Of a stretch of 64,000 bases of DNA, positions 40,934 to 51,100 are shown in pieces. The notes beneath the pieces were generated by a model. It worked only from the letters and a program-made list of their open reading frames with translations. It was not told where the DNA came from and made no database searches. Within the stretch, counting starts at the first letter, position 1. Every line of letters begins with the position of its first letter. The position numbers and the translations under genes were made by a program. Origin of the DNA: Hirudinaria manillensis (lineage: Eukaryota > Annelida > Clitellata > Hirudinida > Hirudinidae); assembly GCA_034509925.1 (NCBI GenBank), contig CM067538.1:5418278-5482277 (forward strand), in the 5' to 3' direction.

Positions 40934-43900
40934 GCTTTGTCGCTCAGCCGGATTGTTGCTGTGCTGAGAAAACCGAGTAGTTTTGTGCTTAAAACTCAAT
41001 AAATTTTTTTAAAATTTGTTGTAATAAGCATTATTTGTATATCTGATATCTATTTACTCGGCAAGTTTAATTAAGAATATTGCGAGTTCAATGGCCGAAG
41101 GTATTCGGACTCGAAAGGTCGAAAAGTTTGATGTTGAAATTGCTGCTAAATTGGGACTACACCTGTGTGACAAGTGTGGCAAACAAAATGCTGACTCACT
41201 AAAAAGATTGTACGGTTCAACGAGAGTGGAAGAAAATACAGAGGAGATTTTGAATGGCATAAACGACATTCGTTCAGAAGTTTCAAATAAACTGTTCAGT
41301 TGTTGCAAAATTGAAGAAAGTGTAAATGAACAGACAGTCGAAGTAAAAAAAATCATCAGTGAAAGAAAAGAAAGAGAAAACAAATTAAATGAACAAATGA
41401 CGGAATGGAAGACAAGACTAGAGAATATGAGTTCTGAATTCATCGAACTAATCCAAAAAGTTGACAGTCTTGCTGGCAAAACCTCAGAAAAAGAATCCAA
41501 ATTGATTAATGGATTTGAACTCTTGAACAAAAAAGTTGAGAACTTGAAAATTCCTGCAGTTGAGAAAGAAATAAACAAAAGGTGGTCAGATTTGGTTAAA
41601 GAAAATGCTGAAATAAAAGATGATATGAAAACTGTCAAAAAAAACAGCTAATGATGCAAAACAGTCCTGGGACATCAATTCTGACAGAAGCTCAAGAAAA
41701 CTTAGTTATATACAACTTACCAGAAGATGAAAAAGATGCAAAGAACAAAGACAAAGAAATGTTGAACGAACTGGTAATGGGATTTGGTTTGGATTTTGAT
41801 CTCCAGAGAGATGTGTCCCACGTGGCAAGAATGGGTAGAAAAGGCGATGACGTCAAGAGAAGTCGACCACTGATGGTGAAGTTTTATATTTTCACCGTAA
41901 AAAACATGATATTTGAAAGCTGTTTCAAGATTAAAAGGATGGAGAAGTTCAAATCTCTGATTGTGACCCACGACTTGTCCAGAGAAGACAGGGAACAATG
42001 TCGAATGATGATAAAAAAAGGCCAAACAAGAAAAAGAGAAAACTGGAGAGCTTGAAAAATTCAGTTACAAAGTGAGAGGTGAACCAGGATCCTTCCATGT
42101 TGTAACGGTTTGAAGGAAGAGTTTTTTATAATGAAAGAGTTAAAACATGAAATAAATGATAGGACAAATGAAAGAAAGCCTGAGAAAATGACTCCTGTCC
42201 TCCAAACAATCAATTTTGACAAAAGGACGCCGACAACCGAAAATCCAGAAGACAAAGAGGCAGAGTTTCATGGAAGACAGCCAGACGTACCTAACATGAT
42301 CATCAACAGAGAAGACTCTTCAGCTGCCCCAGGTCAAAACAATCAAAGACACAAATGGACCAAGGAGCAGTACAAAGAAGTTATTTGGGCCTATTACTAT
42401 GCAAAAGCTGCAGGCAGTGAAGGAATAACCGTAAGCATCTACAACGTGTGACGCGACAGAAACCCGGAGATTTTTCCGAGCATGAACCCCAACAATTTAA
42501 GCAATCAACGACGTTATATTATCAAAGAAAGAAAACTCACGGAGCTTGAAATCAAAGAAATTGCAGCAGATGTCGCCTTAAAAACTGAAGAAAGTCAACA
42601 TGATGATAGTGCGGGGGTGCTGATGAAACTGCCGGCAATAGAATAGCGAAGCCTCAAACTTTGGCCTTAGCCCATAAAGGATCAGAAAAGCAAGTTACAG
42701 ATGAAGAAGATATAAAAAACATGGAAAGTAAAATTGCTGCAAAAATGATTGAAATAAAAAAAATATAAGCCCGAGGAAATTAAACAAAGTTAAAATTTTA
42801 AAACTCATGACCAAGGAAATAGAACTGGCAAACAAGGCATTGCATAACATCACTAGTAATACTTGCTTGAATCTAACAGAAATCAATGAATTGATTTATG
42901 CCACTGCAGCTGTGATTGCGGGCGAGAGACCAAAGAACGCAAACGATAAACCACGATTTGAGACGCCGAAATGGAAGTCCAGAATACACAAAGTCATTGA
43001 CAAATGCAGAAAAGATCTAGCCACCATAAAACAATATAAAAAAAGGCAAGACTAGCCAAAAAGTTCAAAGCAAGGTGATAGAATTGTGTGACAAGTCAGC
43101 AATGAGCTTGGAAAAAATCGACGAGCTTGAGAACAACATCAAAATGAAACTGCAAGCCAAGGCACAAAGAGTAAGAAGATATAGTAACCGCAGCGCACAA
43201 TTTCAACAAAATAGACTGTTTTGACTTCCCTAATAGCAGAAAGAATTTATGGACATCTCAAAAACAATAACATCTTTCCAGAAGAACAGAAAGGATGCAT
43301 GAAAAAAAGCAGAGGATGTAAAGACCAATGGTTAATAAGTCAGATGGTGGTACAACATGCAATGAAATTTAAGAAAGATTTGAGTATCACATAGATAGAC
43401 TATAAAAAAGCATTTGACAGCGTTCCACACTCTTTGATCCACCAAATTCTAGAAATTTATAAAGTAAATAACATCAACAGAAATTTTCTTCAACAGGTAA
43501 TGGTTACATGGAAAACTAGCATGAATCTGGGAAGGAAGTTGGGAAGGAAAACATAAAAACTTGAAAAATCTCCATCAAAAGAGGAATATTCCAAGGAGAT
43601 TCACTTTCACCATTATTGTTCTGCACGATTTTGATACCACTGTCGAATTCGCTTAGAAAACAACCTAATCCTTCATACCCTGCTTTATTTACACCATGGA
43701 CCATATTGTTTGCGTTGTCCCTTACAACAGCATGTATTTTGCTCAATCCCCAGTCTCTAGTGATGTTTGTCAAAATATCCGCTATGTTCTTTGAGGCATG
43801 TGAGATTTTGAAAGGAATGCATCTCAACACGACAAACTTTCTATCAAAATCCTCGGTTATCCAATGAGCGGTGAAAGAAGCAAAGGAATGCTAACTAGGG

Positions 43901-45976
43901 GACGTCCAAATATCAGAGGTGATTGCAAACGCCCCATCCTTGTTTTTCAGTATTTTTTGTTTAACAACATATTGTACGTTCCGCGAAAGATCAGGAATTA
44001 ATTTCGTCCTGATAGTCTTTTCGGTAGGAACTTTTAATTTTTTGTTTAAATGATGTACGAAATTTAAAAACTGAGCATTTTCCACTTCAGCATAGGCATT
44101 CATACTGGCACACAACCAATAAGTCAACAATCGTTCTCCCAAAATCTGATCGTCATGAGTTGGATCCCAAGGTTTTGAGATAGACAAGAATTCCTGCAGA
44201 GTAGGTTGTGTAGGAATTTCAGGCCTAACTACGATTGTGTGGCTGCTCCCTGCTTCATGTTCCGCCACCCTCTTCTACTTCTCTTCACATTCTTCGGATT
44301 GCGCCTGTTGTGCCAAAGAATATTCTTCCGGGTGTTTTGCTTTCAAGTGACCCCAGAGTGATTTTGTAGAGTAACTCTTACTAGAAGCACCATCAGCTCC
44401 TCGTATAATTTTAGTCTGGCAAAGGTTGCATTGCGCAATTTCTGGAAGAATCGAACTCACCACGTAGTAATTCCACACTGCTGAAGTACTTTTCTTTGCC
44501 ATCGCATAAAAAACTTAAAAACACTGTCACGTCACTAACTCTAACTCAAACCACCATCATTTCGTCCTTATATAGAAATCCTCACACCATATCCATTCAC
44601 CAATAATCTTTCATGGAACTTTCTGGAAAATCCATCAGTCATCCTAGATATTCAATCTCCTCGTAGCTTTTAATTTAAAAAAAAACATTACTGGGTTCCT
44701 CAACAAGATTCAGGTACCTCCCCTCGAAAGGAGCCTGAGAAAGTTTCCTTAACTCGATGGATTTAAATAAACATCATCGGCTGGAACCTGGAATGATGTC
44801 CTTAAAACTATGAGCTTTAAAAAAATTACCGTTTAACTTTCATCACTATTGCGTTCACAAAACAGTAATCAATTAGTATTCATTAAGATTTGATTTTCAT
44901 GAGATTCCATCAACGAATTAATGTTTTTCTAAGTTTTCGCAACGGAGCGTGGAAGAGTTGTCGTTGTGAAATTTTTTTATTACAGGTTTTACAGAATCTC
45001 TCTGACATAATAAGCATACTTATATATTATTTGACGTTTACATGTTTAGAGAATAAAAGCACCGTTAGTAAACGTTATTATAGATGGCCTCCCCAACCCC
45101 GTCAACCAGTCCCGGCTAAAATTGATGCCCCGGTCGATCACTACGAGCTAGTGACTTGCAGAGCCGGCTTTGACCGTTGTTGTCGTTGTCATGGCTACGC
45201 AACTAACACTCCTTTCCAGGAAGGAAGAAGCTCCGAGAGATGTCCGATGTCGATTAGTTCCGCCGCATCCGCCCGTTGTTTTTTTTTCCGATTGTCAGAG
45301 ACCAACAGGAGGTCGGAGATCGGGGGTTGATTGTCAATTCCAGGTCCAATTATCGTCACCTTAAGCTGATGAGTCTTGAATTATGTAAAAAAAAAAGAAG
45401 CGATTGCTCATTCGATGAGTCCCCGAACGATGCTTTCCATAAATTTTAGACGCCTTCCCAGCAGGAAAAGTTTGACGGACAATAATTTTATAAATTGCCT
45501 GACAGATCGTCCTTGCATTCAGAATTGGTGCCTCCTGGGTCCCAATTCAAAATTTCATTAATATTTAGCAGGGCAAATATAAACTCCCTAAATTGTTAAA
45601 TGACAAATTTCCCCCTCCTCCAAAACCTCAAAAACATGCTGTATGATAATTGCTTTTTAAAAATGACCTTGCCTTTTGAATTATTGTAGTTAAATATTAA
45701 ATGCATTTAATAATTTATATATTAAATATTGATTTGATAATTTTTAAAACTTAATTTATAAACTTAATGAGTTTAAAAAAAATGAATCTATAAAACTTTG
45801 AAATGCTTTCAGAAGACATATCCTCTCAAGGCTACAATGTATTTCTCGGGGATCCTTTTGCTGATGAATCAAAGGCATTTGATGAGGAACCGATTGACCA
45901 CAGGTTACCAAGCTTCAATAAAAGAAGCAGCGGACTCAAATACATCGGTCTCGGCAAAAGGGCAGAGAGCGGATAG
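40798..45976 (+). CDS. KYIGL-amide neuropeptide precursor, copy B (truncated to one peptide)
   Basis: Exon 1 is 40798-40891 and exon 2 is 45813-45976, in phase, giving 85 residues. Signal peptide as in copy A. The spacer differs strongly from copy A, although the flanking introns and 3' region are nearly identical. One peptide unit is intact: KR then SSGLKYIGL-GKR. Four residues later the reading frame meets TAG at 45974-45976, where copy A has CAG. The second unit (NSGMKYIGL-GKR) is still present downstream in the same frame, up to a TAG at 46028, with one extra lysine codon. The product would therefore release SSGLKYIGL-amide only. The 4.9-kb intron begins with a long (AAT)n run and contains a decayed LINE and a hAT fragment, which could affect expression. 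Confidence 0.75.
40892..40934. repeat. (AAT)n microsatellite at the 5' splice site of neuropeptide gene B
   Basis: The intron starts gtaataataat... and the AAT run continues for about 40 bp, far longer than the four units at the same place in copy A (31881-31894). Read through, it encodes poly-Asn and leads to a TAG at 40978, so failure to splice would give a signal peptide with an Asn-rich tail. Confidence 0.8.
41091..43665 (+). mobile_element. decayed non-LTR retrotransposon (LINE) in the intron of neuropeptide gene B
   Basis: Plus-strand remains read in order: a coiled-coil segment (41091-41640) beginning with a C-x2-C pair, a nucleic-acid-binding ORF1-like segment (NLPEDEKD..., VARMGRKGDD, 41651-42055), a KWTKEQYKEVIWAYYYAK segment (42340-42610), a PKWKSRIHKVIDKCRKDL segment (42807-43055) and a reverse transcriptase piece with IDYKKAFDSVPHSLI and GIFQGDSLSPLLFC (43200-43660). 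The frame is broken by a one-base slip in a run of A near 41640, by TGA near 42449 and by TAG near 43393. The element stops before the catalytic F-A-D-D box, at the junction with a hAT fragment. Motif order resembles LINEs with a restriction-like endonuclease, but no endonuclease part is present here. Confidence 0.75.
43666..44502 (-). mobile_element. hAT transposase fragment (BED zinc finger, ZBED-like), decayed
   Basis: Minus-strand reading starts at 44502. It begins with a BED finger (W-N-Y-Y, C-x2-C at CNLC, then H-x4-H at HLKAKH), continues with a linker and the typical hAT segment (KTIRTKLIPDLSRNVQYVV, TSDIWTSPS) and ends with VVRDNANNM..., GLGCF. Two in-frame TAG codons, near 44272 and 43891, interrupt it without any frameshift. 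The reading ends at about 43670, where it abuts the LINE. No terminal inverted repeats were identified. Confidence 0.75.
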
Positions 45977-46317
45977 AAGAAGAAGAATTCAGGAATGAAG
46001 TACATAGGCCTGGGAAAGAGGGACTACTAGTTTGGATCGGATGAACGAACGAAAACTCCTCCACAGAGAAACAAGAAAAGAAGAAATTATCAAATACTTT
46101 GCCTAACAAAATCATTGAACATTAGTTTCCATAGTTACGACTCAATTGCTCAATGATTATTCGTAATATTTGGTATCATTAACAAATTAAATGAATTGCT
46201 ATGCGCTTGTCAAGACTAATTTATTTATAACGAGAAAACAATACTTTACTTTTTCTTAACAAAGAGTAATAATAAATATTAGTAACAGCAGTAACCATTA
46301 AAGAGGTCATTTGGGAT

Positions 46318-47322
46318 TCACAACAAAAATTGTTGCCTACTGTCACACATGAGTGACATCAGTTGGAATGAGACCTGGAGTGTAAAATATAAAATATTGT
46401 TGTGAAATGTAAAAGTGACTTTTTGAAAAAGCAAAACTATTTCACTAACGACTTCCGTTTAAAGAACACGTAAATAATTAATTAAAACCAATCTGCTGTT
46501 AAAATAATAATTTTTAACAATAAAACGGAAACAAAAACAAACCTGATGGACATGGAAAGCACAAACGCGCTTCTTCCACGAACCAAACAACGTCAGAGAA
46601 GTGTGGAGTTTAATGTAATCTCTGATTAAAAAAAAACCATTGCTGGTTTCATCAGGTAACGAAATAAATTATGAAGAAATAAAATTAATAAACTTTAATT
46701 TATTATTAATAATAACCATTAAAACATAACTAATATTCGTTAAAGTGAACAAACTTTTTGGGAACTCTGACGATCGCATGGTTACCTTCGGGCATGAATT
46801 TTAAAATGTCAACATTGATAGCCTTCCCAACCTGCAGAGGGCAATAAAATCATTTAAAAAAATAATCACATAAAAAATTAATGCATGAATCTGGTATGAA
46901 TGAGTAATGCATATCTAATGAATTATACATTAAGCCTAATAATATAAATATTTCATAATTTAAATCCTAAGCAGAAATCAATGCAATGTGTGGTCATCAG
47001 TTATTTTGCCATGACATCGTAATAAGTTACATTGTTTGTTTAGTGCAAGCCAGCAACACCCTTTGGTGTTTATGGTAAATATAGCTTCAGAGAAAATAAT
47101 TAAATATTTATATTTAAATAATTAATGAAAACAGCATAAAAAGTAAATAATTTCAAAATTAAGTGAAAACAACATTAAGCCAAAACAACAACAATAACAA
47201 CAAGGAGACAAGCTATCAGAAGCTAAGAGACCTCTCCAAATAATTGTTCCAAGGCATTCAAAATCACGACTTTAAAGAGAACTGCCGTGAGGTCTTCATT
47301 TCCCGATTCATCTTTGAATGTT
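46318..47322 (-). CDS. RPP14: Rpp14-type ribonuclease P/MRP subunit, 5' exon(s) not found
   Basis: Exons on the minus strand: 47322-47232, 46831-46755, 46621-46543 and 46374-46318, joining in phase and ending in TGA. The reading shows TFKDESGNEDL, then FKVVILNALEQLFGE-VGKAINVDIL, HAIVRVP, DYIKLHTSLTLFGSW, RVCAFHVHQ and VSFQLMSLMCDSRQQFLL. This matches Rpp14 over its whole C-terminal two thirds, including the FGEVG and SLTLFG signatures and the CAF-V-Q-VS end. Rpp14 (Pop5-like fold) is a protein subunit of nuclear RNase P and RNase MRP, which process tRNA and rRNA precursors. The exon at 47322 begins mid-codon, so at least one more exon with the start lies between 47323 and the CNK start at 48192; I could not identify it. 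The gene is head to head with CNK, so the two may share a promoter. Confidence 0.82.
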
Positions 47323-48191
47323 CTGAAGGTTCACAAAACATTTTAATAAAACAACAGTAATATTATCTTAGTGTTAAAATGAAGTTAAAGTAGAATAAAA
47401 TATCCTTCAATAACGAATAAAATGTCAATAACAATGATTCACTTCGTGTTAATGTTTGGAAATGATTGTTTTTGTGTAAATATGCTCTACTTAAGAGGTA
47501 GACTGATGGCACTTCAATGAACGTTAATAGTTAATAAATTAGTGCAATCCCAAAATTAGATTGGTGGAAGTTGATTCACTATTTCAGGTTAAAAGAAATG
47601 AAAAATTGCATTTGGTCGCTTCAATCTTACCAAATACGAAATTAACGAAAGGTGAAGTCAGTTTAATAACCTTGAAATCAAACTAGAATCAAATATTATA
47701 TATTGAATATTAAATAGCCGGTTAATAGTTCTCTATTAACTATCTAGATTTACAGTATGTAGAATGATAAAAGTGAGCAAGCAAATACTATGGCCATCAC
47801 TTAGTAACCACGTTCCTCATATCATAATTCAAGTTATAACTTACAGAGAAATTTTCAAATATGCATATCTGGCTTTGAACACTTCTTTTTGATCGAATGA
47901 CATATTTCACGATTTAATAATAACCGCAACATCGCTCGTAAATAAACAATGATAAATAAACCAATTCATAAAATACGTAAATCTTTTCTTCATAATAAAA
48001 GTGTAAAATAATAAAAATAATCAAATGTAAATTAATAAAAATATAAAATAATTTAAAATTTAAAAATTAAAATCTTGCTATATTTTGACTAAAGGTGTGG
48101 TTTGCTACTGGATTCCACAGGTGCCTAACATAGAATGCGTTCTTAGCCTCATTCCGTAGCTGTCAGCCGTAAACAGTTTTTAATTTTATTT
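47323..48191. other. probable shared upstream region of Rpp14 and CNK
   Basis: Under 0.9 kb between divergent genes. It should hold the missing first exon of Rpp14 and the CNK promoter. A more GC-balanced patch at 48090-48180 is the best candidate for promoter or 5'UTR sequence; no TATA box is seen. Confidence 0.4.
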
Positions 48192-51100
48192 ATGTCATCT
48201 CCAAGTTATTTAAATGCAAAGTTATGGTCCGTCGAAAAAGTCCTTTCATGGATTAAAGGTGCTCTGACAAATAAAAGTTTTAAATTTTGGCCGTAGAACT
48301 TAGTAATTGAATGTTCATATTTCTTCAATTAGGACTTGGAGAAAGTGTATCTCAGTATACTGGATTGTTTGAACAGAATCACATCGATGGATGCAAACTA
48401 TTAATAATGACAAACGGAGATTTGGTGGATCTGGGGATTAATAATTTACACGATCGAGAAAATATTCTTCGTGGAATCGGCTTATTGCAGAGCATGGTTA
48501 GAAAAAGGTTTTAGATTGCACGTAAGAAGTTCTTTGAAAAAAAATACATTTCTCAATAGCTGTTGTTTTAAGACTTACGAAATATCCAGTGAAACACTGA
48601 AAACACATGCATCTAGGGTTGAAGTTGCCTGTAGAAATCTTATAGGCTTGATTAAACTCCACATGTCTCAAAGTCATCAAGGTGCACTGCTTAATTTATT
48701 TTTATTTTCTTGAATTCAACTCACTAAATGTTTTCAAACATGTTTTTAGATTTTGATTTTGACTTGAGGTCAAAGGCAGAGATTTTTGTTATGGTCGAAA
48801 ATTCTTTGAAGTTCACATTTTCAATGTTGTCCTGGATCAATAGGTGAGCGATTTCTTCCTTTGACAATAAAATAGTAACTTCAAAGTACCACATAATTGA
48901 TCATGTTGAATACTTTTTGCTGAATAATTAGGCAACTGTAGTTTTTTAAAAAATTATTTTCAGGTTTCACATTTAAAATAAATTAACGCACAATTCCTCA
49001 TTTACAAAACAGATTAGAATCTGATGAATATCTCAAATGGGAGGATGAAAAGCAATCACTGGTTCTTTGTGCAAGAGTTCTTGGCAATTACACGAGGAAA
49101 AAAACATCAGAAGCAATAATTTTAAGTGCTGTAAGTGCAAAGTGGTTCTTTTACTTCTGTTGTTCTTACTACTACTTATTGCGATTGTAATTAACATAAT
49201 CTATTTAACCTTTTAAGCTAAATTATACAATGTATTTTATGAATTTTACAAAAAATTTTTTATATTTATGCTTATTTTATTTTATAAAAATGTATTGAAT
49301 TCTGATGTTCTAATATTCACTCTAATATTTCACTTTGTGGAATAAATTAATTTGGAAGTTGAATGGATTGATCGATTGATTGATTGATTCCAGTGCGAGC
49401 AACTCGTGGAGATGTGTGCGAAGGTCATCCAAGATTCCACCGATCCTCTGGCATCACAACCCGCTTCTGTTGAGATCATCCAGCTAAATAAGGAAGGAAA
49501 CGAGAAATTGGTGATTAAAAAATAATTACTAACTAATTTGAAAAATTTTAATCGGATGATTCAAATTTAATTTGCATTTGAAAATACATCTCGTGACGAG
49601 GCTGAAAAATAAACGTAATTATTTTATTATTAAATATTTTTGCAAATCTTCCCTGTTTTTCTTGGAATCCTTGAGCTTCTGAAACATTCTGACTTCTGTT
49701 AATTTTATTAATAATTATTATTAATTATTATTATTTATTATTATTATCAATTAACAGCAATTATTATTAATTATTATGGCCTTTCTTTATAAATTGAATA
49801 ACAATAACATTAATAATTAGTTAATGATGATGATTGCTCTAGGTTATTATTTGCAATTTATTTTGCCAAGGACGTCTGCCTTAGAATAATTAAATTATTT
49901 TACAAGTTGACTGAAAAATGGAACATGGTTTAATTACTTTCAGGGACTTGAAATTAGACGTTCTCAGGACGGCATTTCCTACGTCTCATCGATTGAAGCC
50001 AAAGTCGGTTGAAAACGTTTTGTGATTGCGATTGAAATATCTGAATTTATAATCGAATATTTTGGATCCTAAAAACTATTAAAGATATTTTATTTTATTT
50101 TTTTCTTAAATTTAAAATAAAGAATTTATAATCGATTATTTTGGATCCTAAAAACTATTAAAGATATTTTATTATTTATTTTTTTTAAATTTCAAAATTT
50201 CTGATATCATGACCTAAAAACTGATTGTCGCCAGTCGGTAGCTGCCCAGTCAAAGAAATTTGAAGCCAGGGATGAAATCATTCAGATTAACGATCAGACT
50301 GTGGTGAGTTTAACTCCCCCGAGGAGGAGGAATATTTTAGATTTTTGTTGTTGAAGTTTTAGTTTATATTATTGATTATATTATAGTTATATTATATTAT
50401 AGTTTATATTATTTTGATTACTGGGAAATTAATCATATTTTATCAAATGCAAAAGAATGATAACATTGTACATTTTAACACATCTTAATGAGGGATTACT
50501 AATTTGTGTAACATCAGAATGCATAAATTAAATGTTCAAATGAAATATAATAAATGAATAATAATATTACAAAATTCATAATTTGCAATTTATTAATTAT
50601 GATGGTCTTAAATGATTTTGTGATCGCAACAATTTTTACATTATTTTCAATCTATTGAAATGCGGAAAAATATTTGTCATTTTAAAAAAAAATATTTAAA
50701 ATTGATTATGTAAAGATTTTTTAATCTGCATGGAATTGCTTTGATTTTTAATAAGTTAGCAAATGCGATGATGATGATGGATAACTTTAAAAAGTGATTG
50801 AATCACATGAATTAAATGAATTAAATTAAAAATAGTTTATATTGATTCGCTAACAAGATAACTTATTATTAAAAATAACAGCTTGGGTGGAACGTAAAAC
50901 TCCTCAAGCAACACATTGATTCAAGTGAAAACAAAGTCATTTTCACCCTCAAAAAGAGACCCATGCTCTCTTACATGTCACCAAGTCATGGCAACAACAA
51001 GTTTAGGAACAACAACAACAACAACAACAGTAGCAACAACAACAAGAAGCTGAAATTCAAATTGTAAGGTTGACAGTGATGGGTCAAAATGTTTTTATAT

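Larger units (their letters stand above)
39605..47290. repeat. segmental duplication, unit B
   Basis: Second copy of the unit described at 28940-39403. It carries neuropeptide gene B, a LINE and hAT insertion inside its intron, and the Rpp14 gene with its own upstream sequence. Because the right end of this unit runs on into additional Rpp14 coding sequence (to 47322) and then to CNK, unit B probably retains the ancestral Rpp14 context. Confidence 0.88.

Noticed and set aside
40798-40980. A 60-codon open frame running from the neuropeptide B signal peptide through poly-Asn to a TAG, as a separate Asn-rich peptide gene.
   Set aside because: The GTAATA after codon 31 matches the splice donor used in copy A, and joining to exon 2 gives the conserved precursor; the poly-Asn is the AAT microsatellite at the intron start.
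41054-41638. Long minus-strand open frame rich in Ser, Phe and Leu.
   Set aside because: It is the antisense shadow of the LINE coiled-coil segment on the plus strand.
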